From Flagellimonas amphidinii (GTDB lineage: Bacteria; Bacteroidota; Bacteroidia; Flavobacteriales; Flavobacteriaceae): a DNA stretch of 64,000 nt. The first letter of the stretch is position 1; the number at the start of each line of letters is the position of its first letter. The position numbers and the translations under genes were made by a program. Below, piece after piece: positions 17,344 to 26,116 of the stretch. The stretch is taken from the NCBI RefSeq assembly GCF_013090115.1, contig NZ_JABFNN010000041.1, positions 46,719-110,718 on the forward strand, read 5' to 3'. The notes beneath the pieces are model-generated. The model made no database searches. It saw only the letters and a list, made by a program, of their open reading frames with translations, and had not been told where the DNA came from.

Positions 17344-18603
17344 ATGAACACTTTAGTCCCGCCCTCCACAAAGATAAAAACGGCCCTGTTCTGTATGTTC
17401 GGGGCCTTTATCACCTACTGCAGTATGTATGCCTTTCGCAAACCTTTTACGGCGGGTATGTACGAAGGCTTGTCGCTTTGGAATATCGATTATAAGATCG
17501 TATTGATTACTACCCAGGTCTTAGGCTATATGCTGTCGAAGTTCATCGGGATAAAATGGGTGTCCGAAATGGCCCCAAATAAACGGATTTCCAGTATTTT
17601 GATATTGATTGGGATAGCTTGGGCCAGCCTATTGCTCTTTGCCGTTGTACCTCATCCCTACAATTTTATTTTGCTCTTTTTCAATGGACTGCCCTTGGGG
17701 ATGATTTGGGGCATTGTCTTTGCCTTTTTGGAAGGAAGGCGAAACACCGAGCTGTTGGGAGCGGCCATGGCCTCAAGTTTTGTAGTGGCCTCGGGTCTGG
17801 TCAAAGGCGTGGGGCGTTATTTGGTAGAAAACATGGGCGTCACCGAATTTTGGATGCCTTTTTTAACGGGATTGATTTTTGTGCCCTCCCTGCTTTTAGG
17901 GGTGTATTTATTGGGAAGGATTCCCCCACCCAATGCCGAGGATATTGCCCAAAGAACGGAACGGGTGCCGATGGACAAAAAACAGCGCAGGACTTTTTTC
18001 AAGACCTTTTCCCTAGGGATTGTCCTGACCGTTTCCATATATATCGCCTTGACCATTTTTAGGGATGTACGTGATAACTTTGCCGTGGAGATTTGGACGC
18101 TCTTGGGCTATACCGATGTGCCACAGGCCCTCGCCTTGGCCGAAATACCCATTGCCCTTGGGGTTTTTGCCATTATTGGGGCCATGATCTATATCAAAGA
18201 CAACCGGAAGGCCTTTTTTGCCAATCTGGGCATTATCGGGTTGGGCGGGTTGTTGTTGATTTTGACCACTTTTCTCTTCAAAAACGACATCATATCACCT
18301 GTTCTATGGATGATTATGGTGGGTTTTGCCATGTACCTTTCCTATATCAGTTATCATACCATGCTCTTTGAACGATGGATCGCCCTTTTTAAATACCGTA
18401 GCAACATCGGGTTTTTAATGTACCTCGCCGATGCCTTTGGTTATTTGGGCAGTGTGGGCATCCTTTTCTATAAGAATTTTGGCCAGCAAGAGGTCGATTG
18501 GCTTTCTTTTATTTTGTCGATTTCCTATGTGGTCGGCGGGGTGACCATTATTCTTTCCGTTATAGCAGGACTTTATTTTATAAGGTCTGTGAGGGTTTTT
18601 TGA
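17344..18603 (+). CDS. MFS-like membrane carrier, DUF5690-type
   Basis: Polytopic inner-membrane protein of about 419 residues with roughly 12 hydrophobic segments, starting MNTLVPPSTKIKTALFCMFGAFITYCSMYAFRKPFTAG. That opening resembles the YAFRKPF motif of glycerol-3-phosphate/phosphate-ester MFS antiporters. It overlaps or abuts the HAD gene: the longest frame begins with a TTG at 17320 inside it, and the ATG at 17344 is 8 nt after the HAD stop, which I prefer. Coupling to phosphonate-type enzymes suggests uptake of an organophosphonate or phosphate ester. Family naming is from memory. Confidence 0.8.
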   Translation: MNTLVPPSTKIKTALFCMFGAFITYCSMYAFRKPFTAGMYEGLSLWNIDYKIVLITTQVLGYMLSKFIGIKWVSEMAPNKRISSILILIGIAWASLLLFAVVPHPYNFILLFFNGLPLGMIWGIVFAFLEGRRNTELLGAAMASSFVVASGLVKGVGRYLVENMGVTEFWMPFLTGLIFVPSLLLGVYLLGRIPPPNAEDIAQRTERVPMDKKQRRTFFKTFSLGIVLTVSIYIALTIFRDVRDNFAVEIWTLLGYTDVPQALALAEIPIALGVFAIIGAMIYIKDNRKAFFANLGIIGLGGLLLILTTFLFKNDIISPVLWMIMVGFAMYLSYISYHTMLFERWIALFKYRSNIGFLMYLADAFGYLGSVGILFYKNFGQQEVDWLSFILSISYVVGGVTIILSVIAGLYFIRSVRVF

Positions 18604-18761
18604 CCGCATGCTATAAACAAAGTTGAAGTGGCCTTACAACTAAAAGTACAGGTTAAAAAACATAAGTTTTCAATACATTTCTCAGTAATTCAACTCATCT
18701 AATAAACTTTTCTAATCCAATTCAATAACAACTCTTAAGGTTTCCAACTTTAAAAATATGT

Positions 18762-18769
18762 TAGCTTTG
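18762..18769 (+). promoter_or_regulatory. Candidate -7 box of the GntR regulator gene
   Basis: TAGCTTTG matches the Bacteroidota -7 consensus TAnnTTTG and lies 41 nt before the ATG at 18810. No good TTG -33 element is visible at the expected distance, so the promoter may be weak. Confidence 0.4.
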
Positions 18770-18809
18770 TTTCTAAAAATCAGCATTAAACAATAATAAT
18801 AAGCAGTAT

Positions 18810-19853
18810 ATGGATTTATTGAAGATTGATATCAATGAGGATTCGAGGGTTCCAAAGTATCAGCAAATAGTAGATTCCATAATGAATGATATTGCCTATG
18901 GCAAACTACCCATAGGAAGTAAAATTCCATCAATAAATGAACTAAGTGAAACATTATTGCTTTCTAGAGATACGGTTGAAAAAGCTTATCGAAAACTTAA
19001 GACACAAAAAACTATTATCTCTGTAAAAGGTAAAGGATACTACATTGCCAAAACGGACCTTATCTCTAGAGTAAACGTATTTTTTTTGATCAATAAGCCA
19101 AGCTCATATAAAATGCGGATTTACAACTCATTTGTTAATGAAATGGGAACAAATGGCCATGTTAACCTCTTCATATACCATTGCGAGGAGTCTCTTTTTG
19201 TGAGATATGTTGAGAGAAACCTTGGTGCATATGATTATTATGTAATAATGCCACACTTTAAAGATGCTGACCTAAGACATAAAAGCACCACAGAAAGAGT
19301 AATGCAGGTATTGGAAAGAATACCTAAAGAAAAACTGTTGATACTCGACAATGCAAAGATTCAATTAGATGGTAACTATGGCGCCCTTTACCAAGATTTT
19401 GAGCTTGACATCTATGAGGCACTTAAGGAAGCTAAGGATTGTCTCTCCAAATATGACAAACTCATATTAGTGTACCCCAGTAAAAGTGTATTTCCTTATC
19501 CTGCCCGTATTCTATTCGGTTTTAGAAAGTTCTGTGTGGAATTTGCCTATAATTTTGAGATTCTAGATCAGATATATGACGATATGGAACTACAAAGCAA
19601 AGATGCTTTTATTACTATAGAAGAGATGGATTTAGTAAATCTAGTAAGACAAATAAGAAAAAAGAATTTAACCATGGGAAAAGATGTTGGTATCATTTCC
19701 TATAATGACACACCTTTGAAGGATTTATTGGGTATTACCGTGGTCAGCACAGATTTTACTGCAATGGGCGAAACAGCAGCATATATGGTCCTTAAGAAAA
19801 AACAGGAAAAAGTCAAAAATGTATTTAAATACATAGAGCGAAATTCCATTTAG
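18810..19853 (+). CDS. GntR-family regulator with periplasmic-binding-protein-like sensor; likely rhamnose-locus regulator
   Basis: Transcription factor of 347 residues. A GntR winged helix occupies about 1-75 (VPKYQQIVDSIMNDIAYGKLPIGSKIPSINELSETLLLSRDTVEKAYRKLKTQKTI). The C-terminal region (about 80-340) is not one of the common small GntR effector domains but resembles LacI-type sugar-binding sensors (KLLILDNAKI, DVGIISYNDTPLKDLLGITVVSTDF). This combination occurs in Bacteroidota sugar regulators. It is the only dedicated regulator inside the rhamnose locus and sits directly upstream of the first GH2 operon. It is the best candidate to bind the CAGGAYAG sites found before five operons. L-rhamnose or a derivative is the inferred effector. 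Confidence 0.88.
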   Translation: MDLLKIDINEDSRVPKYQQIVDSIMNDIAYGKLPIGSKIPSINELSETLLLSRDTVEKAYRKLKTQKTIISVKGKGYYIAKTDLISRVNVFFLINKPSSYKMRIYNSFVNEMGTNGHVNLFIYHCEESLFVRYVERNLGAYDYYVIMPHFKDADLRHKSTTERVMQVLERIPKEKLLILDNAKIQLDGNYGALYQDFELDIYEALKEAKDCLSKYDKLILVYPSKSVFPYPARILFGFRKFCVEFAYNFEILDQIYDDMELQSKDAFITIEEMDLVNLVRQIRKKNLTMGKDVGIISYNDTPLKDLLGITVVSTDFTAMGETAAYMVLKKKQEKVKNVFKYIERNSI

Positions 19854-19877
19854 GCATTCCCCTTCCTTATTTTTATA

Positions 19878-19922
19878 CATCACAGCACAGGACAGTTCCT
19901 TAGACCGAAACCTCTATTTTAG
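19878..19922 (+). promoter_or_regulatory. Regulon site A: operator and promoter of GH2-CE12
   Basis: CATCACAG (19878-19885), two bases, then CAGGACAG (19888-19895) form a direct repeat with a 10-bp period. Exactly 19 nt later is TATTTTAG (19915-19922), a weak TAnnTTTG-like box, followed 20 nt on by the ATG of the GH2 gene. The same geometry recurs at four other promoters in this window. Confidence 0.7.
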
Positions 19923-19942
19923 TTTTCGTACAATTATAAAAA

Positions 19943-22804
19943 ATGATCAAAAAAAAGGGAACTACCTTATTTTATGTGCTCTTGTGCCTTTGCTTAGCCG
20001 GTATGGCACAGCAAACTGAAAAGATTTACCTGTCCGGAACTGACTTTGAGCATCCCAAAAGATGGGAATTTAAATGCACTAATGGCCAAAATTGCGAGCA
20101 ATGGTCCAATATAGATGTTCCTTCAAATTGGGAGTTACAGGGTTTTGGCGAATACACCTACGGAAGATGGTACAAAGAGTTAAATCTAAAAGAGCCCAGC
20201 AAAGAACAAGGGTTATACAAGTATCATTTTAACATCCCTGCCGAATACCAGAAAAAACACATCAATATTGTTTTTGAAGGTGTAATGACCGATACCGAAG
20301 TTTTTATCAATGGTAAAAAGGCAGGCCCTACCCATCAAGGCGGTTTCTATCGGTTCAAATACGACATTACTAAACTTATAAACTTCGATTCTCAAAACTT
20401 ACTGGAAGTCAATGTCAGCAAACACTCGGCCAACCATTCGGTCAACCGTGCCGAACGTTATGCCGATTGGTGGCTATTTGGAGGTATTTACAGACCCGTT
20501 TGGTTAGAAATCCTGCCAAAAGACCACATGGTTTCCTTGAGGGTCGATGCAAAACATGATGGCAAACTCACTTTGGCGACTGAAATCAACCATACGATTA
20601 AAAGCCCCTCTTTATCCATAGCTCTTAAAAAGCTGGGAGATAAAACTTATGGCCCAGAAAAATCGTTTCCTCTATCCAAAAACCAAAAAAAGGATACCAT
20701 ATCCACTTCATGGGAAAACATAATTCCTTGGACACCTGAAAGTCCAAATCTATATGAGTTAAAGGTTGAGCTTAAATCCAATAACGCCATTTTACATCAA
20801 AAAGTAGAACGCATTGGTTTTAGAACATTGGAATTCCTTTCCAAAGATGGCATTTATGTGAACGGAACCAAAATCATCATGAAGGGCGTGGACCGCCACA
20901 GTATTTGGCCAGAATCGGGCAGAAGTTTGAGCAAACGTATCAGCATAATGGATGTAGAGTTAATCAAAGGCATGAATATGAATGCCGTGAGGACCCACTA
21001 TCCGCCTGCCACCCATTTTCTTAAGGTTTGCGATTCGTTGGGACTCTTTGTCCTAGACGAACTCGCCGGATGGCAAAATCCCTATGACGATGCTTTGGGA
21101 GCCAAACTGGCCAAATCAATGTTGGATCGAGATGCCAACCATCCTTCTATTATTATTTGGGACAACGGCAATGAAGGTGGATGGGGACCTGGAGCCGACA
21201 GGGTCTTTAAAACCGAAGACCTACAAAAAAGAATTGTTATACATCCTTGGTCAGATTTTGAGGGCTGGGACACCCACCACTACCCCACCTACCAAACGGG
21301 CGTACACCGCTTCAACAATGGGGAAAATGTATTTTTCCCTACCGAGTTTATGCACAGCACTTATGATAATGGTGGCGGTGCCGGTCTAGAGGACTTTTGG
21401 AACAAATACATCCAAAGTCCTTTGTTTACGGGTGGTTTTATCTGGGCCTTTGTTGATGAAGCCGTTTTACGAACCGACTGGAAAGGTGAACGAAAATATG
21501 ATTCTGCAGGGTCTTTAGCACCAGACGGTATTGTCGGCCCTCACCGCGAAAAGGAAGGAAGCTACTTTTCAATTAAAGATATTTTTTCTCCAGTTCAGTT
21601 CAAACCCACTCGTATTTCTAAAAACTTTAATGGCGCACTTACCGTAGGTAATACTTCCCTGTACACCAATTTAAATACCTATACCTACATTTATAAAATT
21701 TTTAAACTGGATGAAAATGTGCTGTACAACCATGCCCAACCCATGGAAATACATTCTGAAACAAAACACTTTCCAGATGTGATGCCAGAAGAATTCAGAA
21801 GAATTCAACTTAAGCTACCAACAACTTTCTTTGAGGGTGATTGGGTACAGCTGGAAGCTTTTGACCAAACTGGAAAATCCATCAACACATTTACGTGGCC
21901 AATTCACCATAACAATTATTTTTCCAGTAAGCTTCAAGCAAAACAATCCGTAGAGCAAAAAGCCTACTTTAAAGATATGGACAACCAGATTTATTTATCA
22001 GCAAACGGCATGACCATCAAGCTAGATAAATCAACAGGTTTTCTTACGCAAATTACAAATGGAAAAGCCACAATTCCTTTGACCAACGGACCAAAACCAG
22101 TGGGCATGGAAGCAAAGGTTGATTCTGTAAAAAGCTACATTCAAGGTAAAGATGCGATTGCTGATGTTTTTTATTCAGGTGCTTTGGATAAAATTACATG
22201 GACCCTAACTGCAGATGGGAGACTAAACCTAAACATGACCGCTCTACAAAAAGCTAAGACTATCAATGGTTTTGACGGCCCCATTTTTGACGATAAGATA
22301 AATGCCTTCGGAATCACTTTCGATTTTCCCGAAGATGTGGTGAAAGGTTTTACCTGGTTTGGAAAGGGTCCGTACCGTGTTTGGAAGAATAGACAACGTG
22401 GGACACAATTTGGTTTATGGCAAAAAGACTACAATAATACTATTACTGGTGAAAGTTTTGATAATCTTATTTATCCAGAGTTTAAAGGCTATCACGCCAA
22501 CTTTTATGCAGGGACACTAGATGCAGGTGATGGCTCCTTCAAATTTTTCAGTGAGAATGACAACACTTTTTTACGCTTATTCACTCCAGATGAACCCGAA
22601 TATGCTATAAAGGGACGAAGCCACCCTCAACCTGAATTTCCAGAAGGTGACTTCTCATTTCTTTATGAAATTCCCGCCATGCGTTCCTTTAAGCCCATTC
22701 CTCATCATGGCCCCAATAGTCAACCCAGCAGCATTCGCATTAAAAAAGGTGATGAAGGAATCCATATGAGTATTTGGTTCGATTTTAGAACTATTAATCA
22801 ATAA
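19943..22804 (+). CDS. Glycoside hydrolase family 2
   Basis: Exported glycosidase of 953 residues with a signal peptide (LLCLCLAGMAQ). Order: N-terminal jelly-roll sugar-binding domain (about 30-215, IDVPSNWELQGFG and VFINGKKAG), Ig-like domain (about 220-310), and TIM-barrel catalytic domain (about 315-610). That domain shows the GH2 signatures VDRHSIWPESGRS, VRTHYPPATHFLKVCDSLGLFVLDE, the acid/base Glu in WDNGNEGG, and a nucleophile candidate Glu in FPTEFMHS. A beta-rich C-terminal region follows. Probably a beta-galactosidase or beta-uronidase acting on side chains or oligomers of the locus substrate; specificity cannot be read. One base separates it from the CE12 gene, so they share site A. 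Confidence 0.92.
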   Translation: MIKKKGTTLFYVLLCLCLAGMAQQTEKIYLSGTDFEHPKRWEFKCTNGQNCEQWSNIDVPSNWELQGFGEYTYGRWYKELNLKEPSKEQGLYKYHFNIPAEYQKKHINIVFEGVMTDTEVFINGKKAGPTHQGGFYRFKYDITKLINFDSQNLLEVNVSKHSANHSVNRAERYADWWLFGGIYRPVWLEILPKDHMVSLRVDAKHDGKLTLATEINHTIKSPSLSIALKKLGDKTYGPEKSFPLSKNQKKDTISTSWENIIPWTPESPNLYELKVELKSNNAILHQKVERIGFRTLEFLSKDGIYVNGTKIIMKGVDRHSIWPESGRSLSKRISIMDVELIKGMNMNAVRTHYPPATHFLKVCDSLGLFVLDELAGWQNPYDDALGAKLAKSMLDRDANHPSIIIWDNGNEGGWGPGADRVFKTEDLQKRIVIHPWSDFEGWDTHHYPTYQTGVHRFNNGENVFFPTEFMHSTYDNGGGAGLEDFWNKYIQSPLFTGGFIWAFVDEAVLRTDWKGERKYDSAGSLAPDGIVGPHREKEGSYFSIKDIFSPVQFKPTRISKNFNGALTVGNTSLYTNLNTYTYIYKIFKLDENVLYNHAQPMEIHSETKHFPDVMPEEFRRIQLKLPTTFFEGDWVQLEAFDQTGKSINTFTWPIHHNNYFSSKLQAKQSVEQKAYFKDMDNQIYLSANGMTIKLDKSTGFLTQITNGKATIPLTNGPKPVGMEAKVDSVKSYIQGKDAIADVFYSGALDKITWTLTADGRLNLNMTALQKAKTINGFDGPIFDDKINAFGITFDFPEDVVKGFTWFGKGPYRVWKNRQRGTQFGLWQKDYNNTITGESFDNLIYPEFKGYHANFYAGTLDAGDGSFKFFSENDNTFLRLFTPDEPEYAIKGRSHPQPEFPEGDFSFLYEIPAMRSFKPIPHHGPNSQPSSIRIKKGDEGIHMSIWFDFRTINQ

Positions 22805-22805
22805 C

Positions 22806-24305
22806 ATGAAAAAAACAATTACACTTTTTTGTCTTGCGCTGAGCGCGATTTTTATCAGTTGCAATCCAAAACAAACCAAAGTACCCACCCTGTACACCGT
22901 TGGAGATTCCACCGTTAAAAACGGACATGGGGATGGTGCCGATGGACTATGGGGCTGGGGCGATTTTCTATCCCAGTTTATGGACAGCACAAAAATAAAA
23001 TTGGAAAACCACGCTCTGGGTGGAACCAGTACTCGAACTTATATCGACAAAGGTCTGTGGGATTCAGTATCTACCAAACTAAAAAAAGGAGACTACATAC
23101 TCATCCAATTTGGTCACAATGATGATGGACCCATCAACGACACCATACGTGCCCGAGGTACGATAAGGGGCATTGGTAATGAAACTGAGGAAATAGACAA
23201 TATGTTGACAGGCAAGCACGAAGTGGTACATTCCTACGGGTGGTATCTGCGCCAAATGATTAAGGATGCCAAAAACAAAGGGGCTAAACCAATTTTGATA
23301 ACACCTATCCCCAGAAACCGATGGCATGAAAACAAAGTGGCCCGAAATACCAACGACTATGGCCTATGGGTAAAACAAGTCTCGGAACAAGAGGCGGTTC
23401 CCCATATAGATCTAAATGATTTTATGGCCACTACCATGGAAAAAATTGGGAAACAGGGCATCACCAACACCTATTTTTATGATTGGGATACCACACATAC
23501 CAATGACAAGGGAGCTGCCTTGGCTGCAGAACTGGTTGCAGATGCCCTTAAGGGTTTGGACTCTTTTTTTATAAAAACTGTATTGAACAATCCAGTGATA
23601 AACTATCCTTCAAAAAGAAACATCTATTTAATTGGTGACTCCACCATGGCCAATAATGATAATGAAAATGCCGTGGGTTGGGGCGTCCCCTTTCTTCAGT
23701 ATGTAGATACTTTAAGAGTCAACCTATATAACAAAGCTAGGGGTGGTCGAAGTAGTAGAACATTTCGCTATGAAGGCCTATGGGATTCGGTAAAAAAAGT
23801 ACTGACCCCAAGAGATTTTGTCATCATACAATTTGGCCATAACGATGCAGGAAACATCAGTACTAAAAAATACCGTGGTTCCCTATCTGGAATTGGAGAA
23901 GAAACTCAAAAGGTTACACGTAACGATAGCATTAAAGAAACCGTGCACACTTTTGGTTGGTACCTAGAGCATTACATAAAAGACTGTAAGGAAATTGGTG
24001 CCGAACCATTATTGATGAGTCTTACTCCCAGAAACGAATGGCCAAATGGAAATGTTGAACAGCGCTCGGGCACCTACATTAAATGGACCAAACAAATCGC
24101 TGAGAAAGAGAGAATAAAATATATTGACCTTAGCGATAGTATTGCCAAAACTTATCAAAAACTTGGAGCCGTAAAAGTGGCTGATTTTTTCCCAAAGGAC
24201 CATACCCACACCAACATGGCAGGTGCTGATCTTAATGCCCGAATTGCAGCAGAATCTTTAAAAAAACTAAAAGGGTCGGATATTACATACTTTATTAAAT
24301 TGTAA
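22806..24305 (+). CDS. Tandem two-domain rhamnogalacturonan acetylesterase, CE12-like lipoprotein
   Basis: Lipoprotein (signal ending in AIFISC) of 499 residues with two complete SGNH esterase domains, about 28-250 and 270-495. Each has its own block I (VGDSTVKN, IGDSTMAN), block II/III (GGTSTRT, GGRSSRT and IQFGHND in both) and block V catalytic Asp-His (DTTHTN, DHTHTN), so both halves look active. CE12 enzymes remove acetyl groups from rhamnogalacturonan or xylan; the rhamnose setting favours rhamnogalacturonan. Translationally coupled to the GH2 gene (1-nt gap) and convergent with GH28. Confidence 0.9.
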   Translation: MKKTITLFCLALSAIFISCNPKQTKVPTLYTVGDSTVKNGHGDGADGLWGWGDFLSQFMDSTKIKLENHALGGTSTRTYIDKGLWDSVSTKLKKGDYILIQFGHNDDGPINDTIRARGTIRGIGNETEEIDNMLTGKHEVVHSYGWYLRQMIKDAKNKGAKPILITPIPRNRWHENKVARNTNDYGLWVKQVSEQEAVPHIDLNDFMATTMEKIGKQGITNTYFYDWDTTHTNDKGAALAAELVADALKGLDSFFIKTVLNNPVINYPSKRNIYLIGDSTMANNDNENAVGWGVPFLQYVDTLRVNLYNKARGGRSSRTFRYEGLWDSVKKVLTPRDFVIIQFGHNDAGNISTKKYRGSLSGIGEETQKVTRNDSIKETVHTFGWYLEHYIKDCKEIGAEPLLMSLTPRNEWPNGNVEQRSGTYIKWTKQIAEKERIKYIDLSDSIAKTYQKLGAVKVADFFPKDHTHTNMAGADLNARIAAESLKKLKGSDITYFIKL

Positions 24306-24336
24306 TAGCTATGTTTCGCTTTTGGGCAGTAAGTAA

Positions 24337-25791
24337 TTAATGATACACCCCGGATAAATCAACATTACTATGGCTCACCTTTACTTTGGAACTGTCTGAT
24401 ATCTGTAATCGGACATTATGAACACTCCAATCGTCACTATAGGCAATGTTGCCTGCTGTTATAGCATTTACAGTAACATTATTCATATGAATTGCGTTGA
24501 TTTGGGATACTTCTAGACCACTAACATTTATTGCTGTTTTGGCGTTTCTAACCTCAACATTGTTAATTTTAATATCCCTAAACTTAGGAATGCCTTTTTC
24601 TTCGGGCACTACCTGAAGCATGGTTTTCCAATGGGCAGGTACTTTATCTATATCATAGCCTTCGGGCAATTTTGAATAACTGTAGGATGGGTTCCAATTC
24701 ATGCTGATACTTAAAAAAGTATTTACGCTATCCATTTTCATGTTCTCAAAAACAATATCCTCGACCACACCACCACGGGTCGTTGCTGATTTTAATTTTA
24801 GACCAGCATCTGTACCATTCCCTCTAATATTTGAAGCATAAACATGGCGTATGCCTCCACTGGTCTCACTACCCAAAGTCAATAACCCAGCACCTCTTCC
24901 CGTTGTACAATCTTTGATGACAACGTATTCGGTCGGTTTGTTTACTCGAAGCCCGTCCCAATCTCTACCCGCTTTTAGACAAAAATTGTCATCATTGCAA
25001 TCAATAGAACAATTTTGAACCAAAATATAACTACTGGAATCAATATCGATACCATCGGTACTTGGTCCATGGCCCCCAATATTGTTTTTGATAATTAAAC
25101 CATCCACCGTTACATATGTAGAATAGAGCAATTGCACCGTCCAGAAACCGGCACGTTGTAGTTGTAATTCTTCCAATAATATATTTTCACTGTTCTGTAT
25201 TAAAATGGTACGTGGTCTTTTGGCGTCATAATCCACAATCCAACGAAGACCCTTTGGTTCGTATTCATTCTTTCTCATGTTCCAGTACATGTCCCAGAAA
25301 ACCTTTCCTTGCCCATCTACCAGACCTTTACCACCAATCTTTACATTTTTTTGATCAATACTGTTTATCAGTGCAGCTGGCCATTTCATTTCTATACCGG
25401 CAACACGGGTATCAATCTCTTTATAATCTCCTATATGTTGGCTTCCCAAAAGGGTGACTCCTTCATCTATTTGTAAGTGTACATTTGATCTTAAAAAGAT
25501 GCTCCCTGACAAATAACGCCCCGGTTGAAATCTAACAACACCTCCACCGGAATTGGCACAACTATCCACAGCCCTTTGAATGGCATCGGTTGCCAGTGTT
25601 TCCCCATCGGGTTTAGCACCAAAAACATTCACAAAAAATTCTCTTTGAGGAATGACCACTGACTTTGCCCCAACGGTTTTCGTCCATCCGGGCTCAAGAC
25701 TAATCATATTTTCCCCATTTGTTTTAGAAGCGCTTTCCCTACAACCCAAAAAAGAACTTAAAACAAATAAAAAAAAACATCTAACCAGCAT
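24337..25791 (-). CDS. Glycoside hydrolase family 28 (polygalacturonase/rhamnogalacturonan hydrolase-like) lipoprotein
   Basis: Lipoprotein (SSFLGC) of 484 residues folding as a right-handed beta-helix. The pectate-type entry motif FGAKPDGETLATDAIQRAVDSC is at about 53-75. The GH28 active-site acids are visible in GPSTDGIDIDSS and CNDDNFCLKAGRD, followed by TLGSETSGGIRHVYASN. GH28 cleaves alpha-1,4-GalA linkages or GalA-Rha backbones; the rhamnose context favours the latter. It is the last gene of the minus-strand GH105-sulfatase-rhaM-GH28 group, 10 nt after rhaM. Confidence 0.9.
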   Translation of the reverse strand: MLVRCFFLFVLSSFLGCRESASKTNGENMISLEPGWTKTVGAKSVVIPQREFFVNVFGAKPDGETLATDAIQRAVDSCANSGGGVVRFQPGRYLSGSIFLRSNVHLQIDEGVTLLGSQHIGDYKEIDTRVAGIEMKWPAALINSIDQKNVKIGGKGLVDGQGKVFWDMYWNMRKNEYEPKGLRWIVDYDAKRPRTILIQNSENILLEELQLQRAGFWTVQLLYSTYVTVDGLIIKNNIGGHGPSTDGIDIDSSSYILVQNCSIDCNDDNFCLKAGRDWDGLRVNKPTEYVVIKDCTTGRGAGLLTLGSETSGGIRHVYASNIRGNGTDAGLKLKSATTRGGVVEDIVFENMKMDSVNTFLSISMNWNPSYSYSKLPEGYDIDKVPAHWKTMLQVVPEEKGIPKFRDIKINNVEVRNAKTAINVSGLEVSQINAIHMNNVTVNAITAGNIAYSDDWSVHNVRLQISDSSKVKVSHSNVDLSGVYH

Positions 25792-25801
25792 ACTATTCAG
25801 T

Positions 25802-26116
25802 TTAGGGTAAGTGAAATACTTCTTTTAATTGAAATTCTACGGGACTATTATCTTGATTAACATCCATAATATCGGCCATATAGGCCCACCATTTTTTTAC
25901 GATGGGATGACTAGGAATCTGTTCTGGATCAAAGCCTTCCGCTAATTTTTGAACAGCGAATAGTGTATTTGTTCTTTCATCCAAAAAAATGGAATACTCA
26001 CTAATTCCTGATTCTGAAAGTAACAAAGTTAAGTCTGGCCAAATTTCATCATGACGTTTTTTATATTCCTCGGCATGACCTGGTTTTAACTTCATGACAA
26101 AAGCGTTTCTTTTCAT
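25802..26116 (-). CDS. rhaM: L-rhamnose mutarotase
   Basis: Cytoplasmic sugar mutarotase of 104 residues, the same length as the Escherichia coli enzyme. It interconverts alpha and beta L-rhamnopyranose so that the isomerase gets its preferred anomer. Motifs seen: MKLKPGHAEEYKKRHDEIWPDL at the N-terminus (conserved His in KKRH), YSIFLDERTNTLFAV, and the WWAYMADIM helix. Its ATG overlaps the sulfatase stop by 4 nt and it is followed by GH28, so a cytoplasmic catabolic gene is embedded among envelope enzymes. Confidence 0.94.
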   Translation of the reverse strand: MKRNAFVMKLKPGHAEEYKKRHDEIWPDLTLLLSESGISEYSIFLDERTNTLFAVQKLAEGFDPEQIPSHPIVKKWWAYMADIMDVNQDNSPVEFQLKEVFHLP

